Below, one piece after another: positions 9,500-22,823 of a DNA stretch of 64,000 nucleotides (positions are counted from its first letter, which is position 1; each line of letters begins with the position of its first letter). The DNA is taken from positions 37,689,543-37,753,542 of the forward strand of contig NW_024609837.1 of NCBI RefSeq assembly GCF_016920785.2, in the 5' to 3' direction. The position numbers were made by a program, and so were the translations under genes. Under the pieces are notes generated by a model, which worked only from the letters and a program-made list of their open reading frames with translations, made no database searches and was not told the origin of the DNA. Source of the DNA: Ixodes scapularis. Its lineage: Eukaryota; Arthropoda; Arachnida; Ixodida; Ixodidae.

Positions 9500-12400
9500 G
9501 TACCTTCCCCTCCTCCTCCTCAAGAGCTGCGCTCCAATTCGCTGTTACAGGGAGTGGTAAACGACTTTCACTTTTTAATGCGACAACGGGTTTAGTTATC
9601 ATAACAAAGCAAGAATTTGAAAATTTTAAGTTCAAGTACGTGGGTAAGACACCAAGTGTGTGCAAGACAGAGTTGACTGCTTTTTTTGACGCCGACTAAA
9701 GGCGTGCACCTTTCTCTTGCCAGATTCTCCTTTCATTTTCGTTTTCTCTTTTTTTTTTTTTTTTGTTGCTTTGTGCGTAGTTTTGGACGGACTAATTAGA
9801 GATTTGAATTCGGGGCTTGATGTTTTATTGTTATTTCCAAATTATGCTTTCTTACTTCCTTTTTTTTTTCTTTGCTCGCATTATTCATTCCAGCGTTGTC
9901 AGAGAGCTATAGTTTACAGTATCTCTGCAAACATCCCACTTGCTACACTAATCATCGTTTTAAAACAGGGTACAAAGTGAGCATGCCGAGAGTATAGCAA
10001 GCTCGCGGCAAAACCCTTTTTGCCATACAAAAGTTGTATTTCAAAATCGGTCATACTAGGTGTAGCGATGTCTTCGCTAGACGACGTTCTAAAAGCCTTG
10101 CCGACACAAAGTACAGAAAGCTGTTAGGAGGGAATCGGTACACGTAAAGAAGGCGGGGTTAAAGAGTAACATTCTGTAGGGAGCGCAAGGAAATGCTTGG
10201 AGAGATTCGGAGGAGTGGTGAGGAAACAAATGTAGAAACCAGTCAAGGCCATGAACATTGTCTTTTTCCATTTTTTTTCCACGCAACCTGCTGGCCGCTG
10301 CTGGGAGGTTTCGGTTGTGGGTGGTTTTCTTTTCCGACTTTAAGATGAACCGTCTTACGTCGTATGCCCGTTGAGCACAGGGTTGTCGAAAACGGCACAG
10401 GGAAGCCACCATTGATTGCCAGGTTGGATAGATGCAAAATATCCCAGTGGCTTTTGGGTGCCTAAATGACAGACTTCTTGAGCACATGAGTGAGGTCAAG
10501 AACCGATCTCTGAAATATTAGGTCGCTAAACATGCGCAGGAATGCAATAATTGTTTGCCTGATTGGGAGAATGCCATGATGTGAACCAAAGAAAATGATT
10601 GTGCAAAACAAGTCTTGAAGGAGACAATCAGAATAGCGTCCGTAGGAAATCGTATCCGTCAATTGTCAGAGGTTTTGTTGTTGTCATATTTTCTTTTAGC
10701 TTTTGAGGATGGTTTTATTGTCTGCTTTAACAGGCGGCAGTGTTGTACATGTGAACGGATTTATGAGGGTACGTTTTTAAAACTGTGCTATGTTTTGAAG
10801 TGTTGCCTGTATTATTGTTTTTTTATGAGAGGACGTCTCTACCTTAGTGGAAAGTCGCAAAAACGTATGCGAATTCCGGGAGACGTATGTTTGACGGTAT
10901 ACAAACGGTTGTGTGAATAAAGTGTAGCAGCTACGTCTGAGACGTTTTGTGTTTGTCCCCTTCTTCGTTCGTTGTCTTTGTTTCTTCTTCGTTTTCTTTT
11001 TCAAATGTTTTTTTTTTCTAGGCATTTATTAAGTAATCAACGGATGCGTGATAATAACACCATTCGATATGGTATTTTCAGTTGGGCTATTCTTCGGAAT
11101 GTGTATGTAGAAAAAGAAATTGGAGCAGAAAGGACAGCGACAAATGTCGAATGAAATTTTGACCGGATTGAATTTGCATTCTCTGCTCCCTCAGTTTGGT
11201 GAGTTTGGAACCAAAATAGCATTTGCATCGTTCACGTAAATTTACAGGCTTGTATTAGCGCAGGCGGTTTGTAGAATCCGCTGCGATTTGTTATGAGGTG
11301 AAACGAAGTATAAGATGAATGCTGTGTTAATTATTCCTAAACGCTACGAGGTGCATGCCAGGAACGCAGTGGAGAGGTGTATTGTGCGAATGCGAATATC
11401 GACGCGAGAATCACTAATGTCCAAACTCGAAACAAATAGGGACGAACCCCGATGACGGCTTGCTGCATGGGAAATAAATAGCAGCGGAGCTCGGTTCATC
11501 TTCGCGATAGAACATAAACAAGATGTAGAGAAGGAAAGAAACCTGGCACTGACAAAGTGCCATCAGATTTCGAGCAAAAACAAAGTGGAGATAGGTTGGG
11601 TAGGTGCGTGAAGGGGGGGGGGGGGGAGGGGGAGTCAGGGGGGGGGGGTCATTAGATCAGCATAACTTATCCTACGATAAGGAGAAAACGGTGCGCTTTC
11701 AAAAATAGTCGTCATAAATTTGACGCTTTCTAAATTTCCTCCGTACTGAGACCTGCATTGTATCTGTGAGAGAGCGCAAAGTAATTGCGCAGCATAAGCT
11801 AGACAAGCCAAACAGTATAGAATGCAAAATAGAAAATAAAGTGTTATTGAAAAATTAAAGGTGAGGTGCGTGCATGAATGAATAAAATTATTATGTTGTT
11901 TTTGTGGTTCGTGTACGTGCTGCTTTCTATCGTTGAATGTTTTTCACGGCACTAGAGGATGCGGTGGCGCGAAACGCCCTAAATCAATTTTGACCAGTAT
12001 TTTTTTTTCTACTTCTGTGCTCCTGATAATAGTGAAAAAAAGCACAGAGAGGATCGGTGTCAAAAGAAGCGTGGCAGTTCGCTTCTCCTATCTCGGAATC
12101 TGTTTCGTGTCGCGGTGGACCTAGCGACGTGATTGGGTTAAGCGGGTTTTCGGGACAGTAGAAGTGTCGACCTTTCGAGCGCTTCAATTAGAAGTCCTCG
12201 CTCAGAGGAGGTGCTTGTCTATTACTCTTAGTTGGCAGCGTAATCTCTATTAGTAGTTGGGAGACATTCATTCATTATGCATGGGGGGGGGGGGGGGGGC
12301 GAAAGTTTGGTTTAGTGGCTTCAAGATCAGGCGAAGGACTCCACTGCTTGCCTTTCCGCTCAAACGTGTGCGCGTGTCTTAGAAAACAAGTGGCTGAAAA

Positions 12401-14097
12401 GTGTAAAATTCCTTCCAGCCTCTTTTGTTTTTACTCTGGTTTTCTTAGTATATTACGCCATACAATAAAATACATCGTAATGAAAAGATAGATATGAATT
12501 AGTATATATATATATATGTATGTATTTGCATCTCACTGCTTACAATTGTATTTAAAGTTTTACCTACAACACCGCTATCAGTGAGGACAGTCTTAAGTAA
12601 CACTTTCTATAAATTAAGACTTTCGCCGTCTAGAAGGCCCCTTTTGCTTGAAACTAACAACTACTTTCTTGTTTTTCAGTTGAGCTACGCTAAGGCATGC
12701 GCAGCTGGCGCACAAAGACCTCCGTGATATGACTCGATATGGCTACGCAAGGTATAAATGAAATCGGACAAATGTCTTATTTTTCGTTAAACTGATTAGC
12801 TGGTTTTTTGGCACAATTCTATTCCTTTCCTTGTCGTAAAAACGTGAAATGGTGGAACTTGAGTCTCTAAAAAAAAAACAACGAAAATATATATTAGCTT
12901 TGAATTCAGTCGGTTTCCTTTATTGTATAAACAAATATAAATTAATATAAATATATAAAACAACAAAATAAACATTATTCAGAGTGCGTATGCCCCCTTT
13001 CCGTGCCCAGTTTGCTGTAACCTTGGTTTTTATTTTGCTGCGGAGTATGAACTGTTTTCCGAGCACAGGCATTATCTTAACCTTTTTCAAGGTCTGAGTA
13101 AAAATAAAAGAAACAAAGTAAACAACCTATTTTCCAATGTCTAACATAATTTTGAAATATTGTGGCACTTTATTAATTGGTATTCTTAATTTCTGTGAAA
13201 TGTTCGGTCTGTTAAATTTTTAGTATTCTAAAAAAAAAAAAACTTACTTTTTAGGTTCTTGTGTTAATTGATTCAAAACCCAGCTACATTTCGACCGGGG
13301 GAATATTGTAAGAGCTACCCTAAACAAAGCTAAATGGTCTCCACAAGTCTTCTTCTTTTAGTTAAGGACTTTCTTGGTACACAGATTTCCACTGGCCTTG
13401 AGTCTCGATTGGCACAATTCCGAGAGAAGATACCACTATCACCGAACTGTTCCGAAACACGATAAGACATTAACCCAATGCAAATCTCACAAATGGAATG
13501 CGGCTATCCTAGTGCTCATTTCATATATATATATCTCACGATGCTAGCTGCAAGGGCAAATGAGGGGAGATCAGTGCCGACGGCACTTCCCCTCTTTCAC
13601 ATGGACAACGAAACACGACATGTGTGGGGCGATGCTTCGCGTTTGCCGCCTTCCACGCTCCAAATGTCGACGACTGATAATTTCGAACTCTGACAAGCGG
13701 TGAGCGGTGACAGCCTATCTCTCGTCCTCTGAATGGTCTTTCAGTTGTGGGTGCACACTTTTTGGGCGAGTAACTCTATTCCCCGACACTGTATCGATTT
13801 ACCCGACGGCGTTTCGCTTCGTGGGTAGTTTTTTTGTTGCTTTTTTACTTGTTCTCTTCGATAACATTGGCATCTGTGCCATCATTAGAGCGCGTATTTT
13901 TTTTTTTTGCTGAAATATTGATTGTGTGTTGTTTTCTGTCAGTATCCCTTAACCTTACATAAACGTGATGTGTACCGCACCGCACGAGATCGCGGCTTTG
14001 AAACGTGTTTCTGCGGAAAGAGTGGTCGCGCAAGAAAGTCCAATTCTAAGTCCACGACATGCAGCCTTCGCTGCCCCGTCGGCTTAAACGTGAACTT
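9500..14097. other. Unassigned A+T-rich spacer
   Basis: No recognised gene. The longest open frame is a 136-codon minus-strand frame at 10089-10499, overlapped by a 64-codon one in another frame, neither with a known domain. Poly-G tracts lie at 11613-11648 (interrupted) and 12283-12299 (17 G), and there is a short TA repeat near 12503-12517. Confidence 0.45.
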
Positions 14098-14164
14098 CTT
14101 GACTTAAACAGCGCAAATAAGTTACGTAAGGAAGAGACTACTTATTTGCGCTGTTTAAGCCAAG
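14098..14164. other. Perfect 20-bp stem hairpin
   Basis: CTTAAACAGCGCAAATAAGT at 14103-14122 is repeated exactly as its reverse complement at 14140-14159, with a 17-base loop. Pairing extends about four more bases outward after one mismatch. The size would suit a small-RNA precursor, but it could equally be a palindromic repeat relic. Confidence 0.9.
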
Positions 14165-15838
14165 ATGTCTATCCAACTCGCCCAGCAACTCATTTTGGTT
14201 AAACGTGAACGCATAATAAAAGAGTGCTCCGATATAGCGCATATGTTTCTAACACATTCTGGGGAGCTGAGAGTTTAAAAAAGAAAGCGTCGTCAATATA
14301 ATAGGCTTTACTGAGGATTTCATTTTATTATAGTAGCGATTGTGTGTGTTCCGAGCTTAAACTCGCCAACGAGAGGACGTAACGAGACGGTTTTACAAGG
14401 TGGGCATTTAGATATGGCTGGTTTAGCGAGGAACAAGCTGCACATTTCCTATTTACTCTCCACGGCCCGCTGATTTTTGCGATATCAACGAGCAAAGATT
14501 GTTTGCAAGCCGCAGCGGAAGTCGGTCGTTGTGTACGTTGAGTTCTAACGCGAAGCATTTCCGATACAGCACGGTGTTCTTCAAAAGAATTACCCCGGTT
14601 AAGCACTCTCTATATCAGACTGTTACGCACGGATGACCTTGATTGAAATTCGCAAAATTAAAAAAGACCCCCCCCCCAAAAAAAAAAAAAAAAAACCCTA
14701 AAAACATGTTTAGAGTGAAACGTTTAGGGGCATCTGTCCCCTCTTAGTAAAGAAATATGTCGCACGGTTTTGACATACGATAAAACTTGATGTGATTGAA
14801 ATAGCGCAAAAATATAAACGCAACTAAAAAGCCTTTCAGATGCGTCATTAAAGAAAACAAAACTAATTCGGAGGATCGTTACAATACCAGACGATGTTTA
14901 TTCGTTTCCACTTACAACGTTCATAGAAGCTCTTTTGGCATGGCCGGATTTCAAAAGAGTTTGTGTATACCATAATCGGCTTCACCGTCTCGAGCGGTTC
15001 TCCGCACTCTATTTAATCTCCCGTATTATTCGAATGAAAGATCCAAAGATGCGCGTTTTGTGTTGTTTTTCATCCGAGAGATCGAAGAAAGGTGGTGCAA
15101 CTATACTCCTTGTAGTAATAATAAGCCAAGTGGGAAAGGGTAGGGGGGCAGGGCACGGGTAGTAAATCACTACCAGCTTTGTTTCAGAATTATGCAGACA
15201 CTCGCTGCTGGCTCCCGCGAATCAATAGTTGTTTCGGGATGCGATTATAAATAATGGCGCCAAACAATTGGCTATAAGAAAAACTCGAGATCGAGGATAC
15301 AATACAATAAAAAAAAATATTATTCAAGAACTTGTGGCCATGGGAGTGGAGTGTGTAGGATTAAAAACGAGACGTAGAAAACAGAATGGCATCAATAAAT
15401 GAAAAAAAAAAGACTGACACTGATCTAGTAGGCAAACAAATAGAACTAGAGAGAATGGAAAGTAACGATGACAAAAAAATAGAAAAAAATTGTGGGAATG
15501 AACTGTAGAAAGAATTCAAAAATTTATTGAGGGTGCTGGAGAGTGAGAGTGACTAAACTAGAGGTGCAAAGAACACGGAAATATATACGTACTGTAAAGG
15601 CGCACAAGATAAAAAAAACTTGGAAAAAATCAATTAAAACGGAAAAAGAAGATATAAAAAAAGATACAGAAGATACAATAAACCAAAGAAAGGAAAATAG
15701 GAATGGGAAAGGAAAGGCCCAAGGTTTTTAACAAAAGAAATGAAAGAAAGTCAGTAAGAAATACTTACATGCGGAGAGGAGAGTTAGAAAAAATGAGAGA
15801 AAGAAAGCAAAAGATAAAGAGTGACGACTTTTAATTAA
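14165..15838. other. Unassigned spacer, purine-rich at the right
   Basis: Low-complexity C and A runs at 14666-14696. From about 15290 the plus strand is strongly A/G-rich, so the lysine- and glutamate-rich frame at 15543-15731 reflects composition and not a gene. Confidence 0.4.
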
Positions 15839-16054
15839 AACCGCATCCAATATTTTCTGCAACGCCTCCGCTGGATGCTTGATGGCGAGACAATTAGCGG
15901 AATGGGCGACGTAGTTCTGGGTCGTATCGAACGTTCATTTCGGTACCGCAACGAGCAGCGAACGCGTTTTCTATGGGCGAGAGTTGCAGAACCGGTGCGC
16001 AGACTGGCGGAAATGCCATGTTTAATGGTGCCTTCGACTTATAGCCCGAAATAA
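15839..16054 (+). CDS. Unrecognised short open frame in a G+C-rich island
   Basis: A stop-bounded frame of 71 codons with its first ATG at 15875, ending in TAA at 16052-16054. It stands out because it is G+C-rich between A/G-rich DNA and A+T-rich DNA, with a balanced amino acid mix rich in Arg, Glu and Leu. I do not recognise the product. It could be an isolated exon, an old gene fragment or chance. Confidence 0.12.
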   Translation, partial: NRIQYFLQRLRWMLDGETISGMGDVVLGRIERSFRYRNEQRTRFLWARVAEPVRRLAEMPCLMVPSTYSPK

Positions 16055-19000
16055 AACTACCCCGTACAGCAAATCTGCGCTGTTGTATTTTCGAACTTTT
16101 TATTTGCTAAGCGCGATGTTTTGAGACTCAAGCCTCACGTTATTTGTTCGTGTGCTTTCTTCCGTTCGAAGTTTAGTCCGGGTGGAACCAAGCACAATTT
16201 ACTAGTGCAGATGGATGCTGGTTGATACGTAAAAATGCAATTAGCAGTAGCACCAACTACTTACAGTTGAAAAGGTTCTTTGATGAATACGGCTAGTAGG
16301 AAATCGAACGGAGGATTGAGTATATGCTAGTGCAATTTCCAAATGAGAAAACTTCAATGCCACTTCCTTAAAACTTTTGGGGCACCTGCATCAAAAAAAT
16401 ATTTGTAGTAAACGTAAATAATTAAATTGCAGGATTCTAACTTATTTTTAGTGCGCAAGAATGAACTTTCTAAAATTTGATGGTCCCAATTAAGTGAATT
16501 GAGGCAAAATGGTATCCGCAGATAAACGCTCCAAAAAAGTATGCACGAACGTCTTTTTGAAAGAATATTTTCTTTACCCATAACAATTCAAATACAACTT
16601 CTGGGAAGCAAAAACGGCAAAAATATTAAGGAGCAAAAGTGTGGAGACGAGAGAATTATCAAGCATTATAATCTAAGCTCTGATATCACGATAAATAAAC
16701 TAGCGGACAAGACTGCAAACGATGCAAACTTAACGTTGGTTATACCTGTGAGGTTTATTAATATTTCACTACTAACCTGCAGTGTTTCGACTTGCTCCTT
16801 TAAGCCTGTTGTTTACCCGACCACTACAATAACGAGTGAATAATTGAGTATTATGCCCCGCAAACCAAACTTTAATACGTCGAACGGAGCGAGTGATCGC
16901 GATGCTAGTATGGACATCTTCCATTACGAAATTGCGACTCGCACCCAAAACTATCCGACAACTGGAAGCCATCCCGCATTGTTGCGTCGGCCTTTTGGAT
17001 ATAGTAAAGAGGAGAAAAGAGGGTTGGGGGGGGGGGGGGGGGGGACAGGCTTAAACACGAGCCTCGTAGTTTGGACACCGAGTTTGGGGTCCGTAATAAA
17101 TTTCGGTGTCGAGCTCAGTCGTCGGAGAACGTGTGTATTTACATCACGCTCGCTTTCGAAATGATCAAAGGTTAAAAAACGTAGACGTTCAGGCGGCGCA
17201 GCTAGCTTCAAATTGTGGGGCGAGCCGGCTACGACTACGAGCGGCATGATGATAAACTTCTGGCGCTGGTTGATTGGCTCTATTGACTTATGTGTTTGGC
17301 AACAGTCGGACTTAGGGTGAATTGCCATCGGTTTTGCCTTAGTTATGAAACGTGAGGGTCAAGATGTCTTAGTTAATTAAGAGTTGCATGAGTAAACCTG
17401 TCGCGTTATAAAAGCCATAAAACACGAAAGTGTTTTTTTTTTTTTTTTTGTAAGGAAGTACTTTTTTCTTTCGTATAGCGATATTTCTTGCCCTCTACAC
17501 TAACGTATCTATTCGCCGAACTCGACTTTCTTTACATTCTCTATCTCACCTGCCCCACACGCACTGCGATAGGTTGGCGGCGATAACCATCTAAGTTTTT
17601 CGCGTCACCCCCGAACGCATAAAAAGTAAAGATTGCCTGTGCTTCCCATGAGTCATCACAAAGTACGGGTATGTGGAGAAGCTACATGGGCTATTTTCAC
17701 TGAAAACTTAAGACACGCAGGGTATGGCGACTTACGTTCTCGCTCCTTACTTCATAATTGGTTCTTTGTCTTTATTTTTGAAGAATACAGCAATTTGATT
17801 GGATGAGGAGCAATAAGGAGATGCTCAGAATTTGCCATGCTCTGCGTTTCTGAAACTGCCAGTAACTATAAGGAGGCAGCTTAAACTATACACATTTTAC
17901 TCTGCAAGAACAAAAAAAAAAAAAGATTTATGAAGTAGAAATTAACAAGTAACTTAAAACACTAAAACCCGCTATACTTTACGTACCCATTTCAACAAAC
18001 AAAAAGTATCAGTAAAAGAAGCTCGCCGCGAGATGCCTGAACATTTCAGCTTCCGATATGATGTGTCCACATCCCCGATGGGGACCCACCCATCTGTCTT
18101 GCGCCGCCAGGAAGAGAAACAAATGGACGAGACGGGCCTGCGCCTCTCATCACATAACTGACTAAGCGAGCGTGAGTGGATGTGGACTCCGCCCCTGAAC
18201 GTTGGCCTATCCCTATCGCAACAGAGATTCGACGTACGGAATGTTGGAGGCCGACAGAGGGACCCCAATGATTAATTTACTAGGAGGGCGCTGTGACACG
18301 TACCAATATCACCGACATAGAAAAAATACACCGGGTCTCTTTCACGCAGAGATTGTACAAGGGCGCGTCGTCGCTCTCTCGTGAAAGATGCGACTAATGG
18401 TTTGCCTCGATTGTTTTGATGCCGAGCAGGCGAGCCTGCCTATAGCTCGAAGACGTGTGAAATCGAACGGTTTGCACGTCATTCGATAGCAAAATGACAC
18501 AAAATTGTTTGAAAGAATTTTCTATAAAAGACGCAGATTGCCTTGCTTAAGGATTTATTTCAGATTGGTGCAAAGATAGTTAAGCGGCGTCTATTTGATT
18601 TTCTCGTAAATGTATGGTATAAATGTTGAAATTCCTTGCGTTACATTTTGAAGATGACTACAAGGTTTTTGCGCACGCTACTTATACGTCTTTTTTTTTT
18701 TTTGAGTGACGTATTTAAAATTGGGTAAGACCACTTTTCGTGCTTTTAATTGAATGGACCAATCTCAAAAGACCGTCTCGATAATAGAGTCAAGCAGATA
18801 AGTCATCATACTAAGATTCAAATTGTTGACATAGCTTGCCATTATATTATGTGTAGACGGCGCAATTAAATCTGTTTCACTGTTTTCGCGTAGAAGCATT
18901 AATACTAGTTCGACTAGGGAACGCTTTTGAAAAAGGTATGTTGAGTGCTGATACGCATATGCTTCACATAAATAATAGCAGACAAAAACATTCAGCGGTA

Positions 19001-20149
19001 AAATAAAACCGGTGCATCAATTGCACTCAGAACACCATACAGATGACTTCTCCGAAATGTGGCATAGTTGCCAACTGTCAAAATTCAGAGAAACATGGAG
19101 CAAAAGAAGGAAGAAACGAAAATATTAAACTATCAAAAGCCACTTCTTGGGTGGTAGTTTGTGCCAACCTTTATGAAAAACGCTGTTTTCAATAAATCTT
19201 GCACAAAAGAAAAGAAAACACTAGATGAATGTTTTCTCCTTGTTGAGAAGAGTTTATAGCTGCTGTTTGCGCGGCAAAAGGCCACGCTCTAGAAATCGTG
19301 TTCAGGATTGAAACCAATAAAGGTCGATATGGGAAGGCCAACGAATTCACTATGTTTCCCTATACTGCTGGCATTTCTCCCTTTCTCTTTCTCTCTGTCT
19401 GTCTCTCTCTCGCTGCAATAACGTGGTTATAGATGGAGCGGCCGTGTCGCTGCGGTCGCCACTACGGCTCCCACTTGGCGGGCAAGGGAAAACAAAGGAA
19501 AACCCACTTTGTCCCTAAAGCATTCCTTACTTTTTTCTATTATAGTTTTATTGTTGCTTTTTGCGGGACCATGTTCTTTCCGGTCTCAGATTTTTTTGTG
19601 TTTTCCGTCCATGGCGCCTGGGAGTATGTTCCACTGGCCCGTGAACAGGACGAAGGTGCTGGTAGGGCAAGGAGGCTTCCTTCTTCATTGCAGACCGGCT
19701 CGGAGGAATGGCACACTATAGTCGGTTTCTTTTTACCTCAAGTACGTCTGCGTGTATAAGATATAGGCAACGAGTAAAAAAAAGTACAGATCTATATTAG
19801 ATCGGTGCCTGGAACACCTACCGGAACATTCAATTTCGCGTTTGGAGTAAGTAAAAAAAAATCGGATTGCAGGTTTCAGACGCTTAAGCCTGGCATATAC
19901 TTTATTGCGTCTAGTGCCAGCGGTCAACCAAGCGAGTTGTTTGAGCCAAGCACAGAGAAGACGTGCTGCTTTTTGTGGTGGAAACACTGACCAATATGCA
20001 GTTTGTTGTTTCTAAAAATGACACTAATAAAAAAAAAAAGAAGCCGTGTGAGCTACCCTTATGAGGTTTGTGCAGATGGGTTATACGACCCGGGACACAT
20101 AGTGTATGGTGCTGATGATTAAAATGGTGTCGACTAATTAAGTAAAACT
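16055..20149. other. Unassigned spacer
   Basis: Contains a 19-base G run (17026-17044) with open frames reading across it on both strands, a moderately G+C-rich patch at 18000-18400, and a CT-rich simple repeat at about 19376-19413. No gene recognised. Confidence 0.4.
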
Positions 20150-20520
20150 TGTTAATTAACTTTGAATTCCTGAAAATCGGTTAATGGTTCCGGTCATCGA
20201 AAACCACTAAAAGAGTAATTCTTAGAAAAACTTTGAGCGAGTGAGAAGCGTAGTAATACGCGAAAGTTACCACTGGTGCTGCAGGTTTAAGGCTGGGGCT
20301 ATAATAAGAGACTAAAAAATCCCACTGGCGCGTTATCGCACCGGGAGCCTTGCTCTTGTTGTGCTAGTGGTAACTTTAGCGCACTACTGAGGTTCTCACA
20401 CGATCAAAGTATTTCTAAGAAATTCTGATATAATGGTATTCGATGGCGCTCAGCAAGCCTCTAGTTGTAGCCCTACGCCTATTTTCACTAATTGTAAAGT
20501 TAATTCACAAATGTTGCCTA
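20150..20520. mobile_element. Fold-back (MITE-like) element
   Basis: Arms of about 67 bases at 20217-20283 and 20358-20425 are imperfect reverse complements, sharing TTCTTAGAAA, CGCTAAAGTTACCACT-like and CTTTGA blocks. Weaker pairing continues outward through TTAATTAACTTT near 20152 and its counterpart near 20500. No coding capacity. Target duplication not identified. Confidence 0.6.
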
Positions 20521-20819
20521 ATTAGCCTACTGATCGTTACAATTACCCCCCTAAACAATGACCCGTTGGCCGTATATAACTCACCTGCACAAGCACATAA
20601 ATGTAGGTTTCCCTTTTTATGTAAGCAAATCCGCTCAGGATTAAAAAAAAACGCCCTTTAGTTATTTGTTACTAAGTCGCGTACCTTCTACAAGAATGCA
20701 CTTCTCACTGCAAAACTGCCAATCCGTTTCCAGTCCTCGAGTTCAGTCGGCTTCTGCCGAAGAGTTCATCTTTCCGGGAGCGACACAAAGCTAGTTCCGA
20801 TCCGCGAGTCGCGGGTAGT

Positions 20820-20978
20820 ATGGCCGTGCCGGCGGAAGCGGTTCCCTTCGAGACCGAGGAATCGTTTAGGCGAAGCCCGGGGGCACCATCGAGACGGCGT
20901 TTCCGAAGCAAAACGGACGCCAGTGTTTTGTTCGGGATACGAGAAAGCCGGGCAGCTCGGGACAGTGGCTCTAATTAA
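20820..20978 (+). CDS. Short open frame in a CpG-rich island, possible 5' exon
   Basis: ATG at 20820 lies in a reasonable context (purine three bases before it, G after it) and opens a 52-codon frame ending in TAA at 20976. The surrounding 20700-21070 is the most CpG-rich patch in this part of the window. The predicted peptide is rich in Arg and Ser, with no domain I know. An overlapping minus-strand frame covers 20766-21020. A first exon of an unseen gene is conceivable; chance is as likely. Confidence 0.13.
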   Translation: MAVPAEAVPFETEESFRRSPGAPSRRRFRSKTDASVLFGIRESRAARDSGSN

Positions 20979-21639
20979 CGCGTTGTGTCTGGAAACTGGA
21001 CTCCTTCCGCTTTGCGTCACCCTAGTCAGCGTCTTGCATGTTCCGCAACGTCCGGATAGAGCAGCGTCCCTGCGCTGAAAAAAAATAGTGCTTATGTTTT
21101 ATCGATTGAGTGGAATCGGTGTGGTGTTTGAGGCACGAAAGGGACGCATATTTCATTCCTTATGCCTAGGACACACTTGTTATACATCGTACAAAAGGCA
21201 GTCTGCATAGATTGCTTGAGGCGTGTTTTTTTTCCATGTTTGACAGTCACATTGATCGTTCAAAACTCTCTACAGGCATGTTCAAAAAATATATATGTGC
21301 GAGGCATTCATGCTTCTAAAATGCATCAGGCGTGCCCACTGAAACTTGTTTCATCATGTGTGCAGTGAAACTCTGTGCCTTCTGTATGACATTTCAGCAT
21401 GTGTGACTTCACCTTTAAGAACTTTAAGATGTTTTCAAGCTTACTTATATTTAACTGTGCTTACGTTACGTTTTGTTGGTACAAAGGTAGTGTTGATAGA
21501 CTAAAGCTAGTTGGAAGGTTATCGACGTTATAGGCTTTCCAGTCTAATATGTTCTTTAAGTTTTTGTTAGTGACACAAACAACCCCGAGTTTCGACTACT
21601 ACGCAAGATGTGGTAAAACCCATGAGCTACACAATCATA

Positions 21640-21890
21640 CTATGCCGGTTTAAAGTGCCGCGGATGTGGCAAAATATCGTGAAATATCGTTTCTGCCGCC
21701 AAGCGCGTGTCGCTCGTGTGCATAGCGCGTGCAATTGCAAGTTTACCAGGTATATTCCCCCGCACTGACACCCGTTGTGACGGTTTTTTTTAATCACAAG
21801 AGTGCGCGTGCATAGCTTTGATAGCGCTGAAGACGTGCTAGAGCAGAGATTCCGAAAGCTCTGGATATGACACCATCACGGTGGAAGAAA
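21640..21890 (+). repeat. Dispersed repeat family R1, copy 1
   Basis: Aligns with 56680-56880 (same strand) and with the right part of 44420-44762 (opposite strand). Shared landmarks are GCGTGTCGCTC, a CCAGGT(A/G)TATTCC block, a CACTG(A/G)CACC block, AGTGCGCGTGCAT and TTCCGAAA. Confidence 0.6.
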
Positions 21891-21973
21891 TACATTTAGG
21901 TGGTGACTCCGGCCGCTGCTCCCGCGGGGAGCGAGCGACCAGATCGTCTTCGGAGCTAGCCTCAAACCAGGAG

Positions 21974-22146
21974 CATACTCTGTTTCACCTTATGATGTAC
22001 CACAGGAAAGGCTACAAGCGCGAGCTCCTTGCTGTGGGGCACATCTGGGCGGCACAGGCTCTTGTGACTTAAGAGCGGCTGCCAACGCTATGAGCTAGCG
22101 CTTCTAGCCTTCGCTGCGGTACAACATAAGGTGAAACGGAGTATAG
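21974..22146. repeat. Fold-back repeat with arms of about 54 bases
   Basis: The left arm (21974-22027) and right arm (22092-22146) are imperfect reverse complements. The best block is GTTTCACCTTATG opposite CATAAGGTGAAAC. The loop is about 64 bases. No coding capacity. Confidence 0.65.
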
Positions 22147-22149
22147 TTA

Positions 22150-22823
22150 GTTCCGCGCCGCCGCGGAGGGCCCTGAGGTCTGAGCACCGTGGGTATGTGG
22201 TCTCTCCTCAACGGTCACGGTGTCGGGGACAAAGCTTGCTCGGCTTTTTCGCGGTGTGGTGGTGGTGTGAGGCCAGTGGCTGGCCTCATGTTTTGCTTTG
22301 GTGCTGTGTTGATCACAGATGCCACCATCGTGCACGAAGGTGAATCTAAGCCCGAAGAAGTTATGCTGTAGGGATGGGAAAGATGTTATTCATTCCCAAC
22401 TGCAATAGACCGATCCCACTAAGCCCACGCATGCGTGACGCTGCCATCACTGTAGTTCTTAGAAGGCAGGCACCAGTTCACGAAACAGCTCGTACCGCCT
22501 CATGCTCTGCTCGCGCAGGCCCTCAGCGGGGTTGTCGCGCGCGCAGAAAGACTATATCTTCCACGATGCATGGCGGCAGCGGTGGCGTAATAAAACTGGC
22601 TGTGAGATCGGTCTATTCGGGGTACTGGAACTGCGCAGAGCGAGTGTCCTTGTTTAAAGCTCAATGGAAAAACGCTCGCCTGGAGCAGTGGCGTCATTCA
22701 ATCCCTTAGGGCCGATCTTAAATTACTGCCTAATCTCCTGATCTCCTTGACCAAGTGAAGACAAAACTTGACAGTCTAATTTCTGTCAAAGACCGGGAAT
22801 GCAAAGATGTCTGACCAGAAAAG
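22150..22823. other. Unassigned G+C-rich stretch
   Basis: Open frames of 60 to 111 codons overlap on both strands and carry no recognised domain. The stretch lies directly upstream of the transposase remnant and could hold decayed upstream transposase sequence, but I cannot align it. Confidence 0.3.

Noticed and set aside
15543..15731. Lys/Glu-rich 62-codon frame
   Set aside because: Composition of an A/G-rich tract, with no domain.
19025..19190. Second THAP-like start (MTSPKCGIVANC)
   Set aside because: Too short, no conserved Trp or C-terminal Cys/His pair follows.
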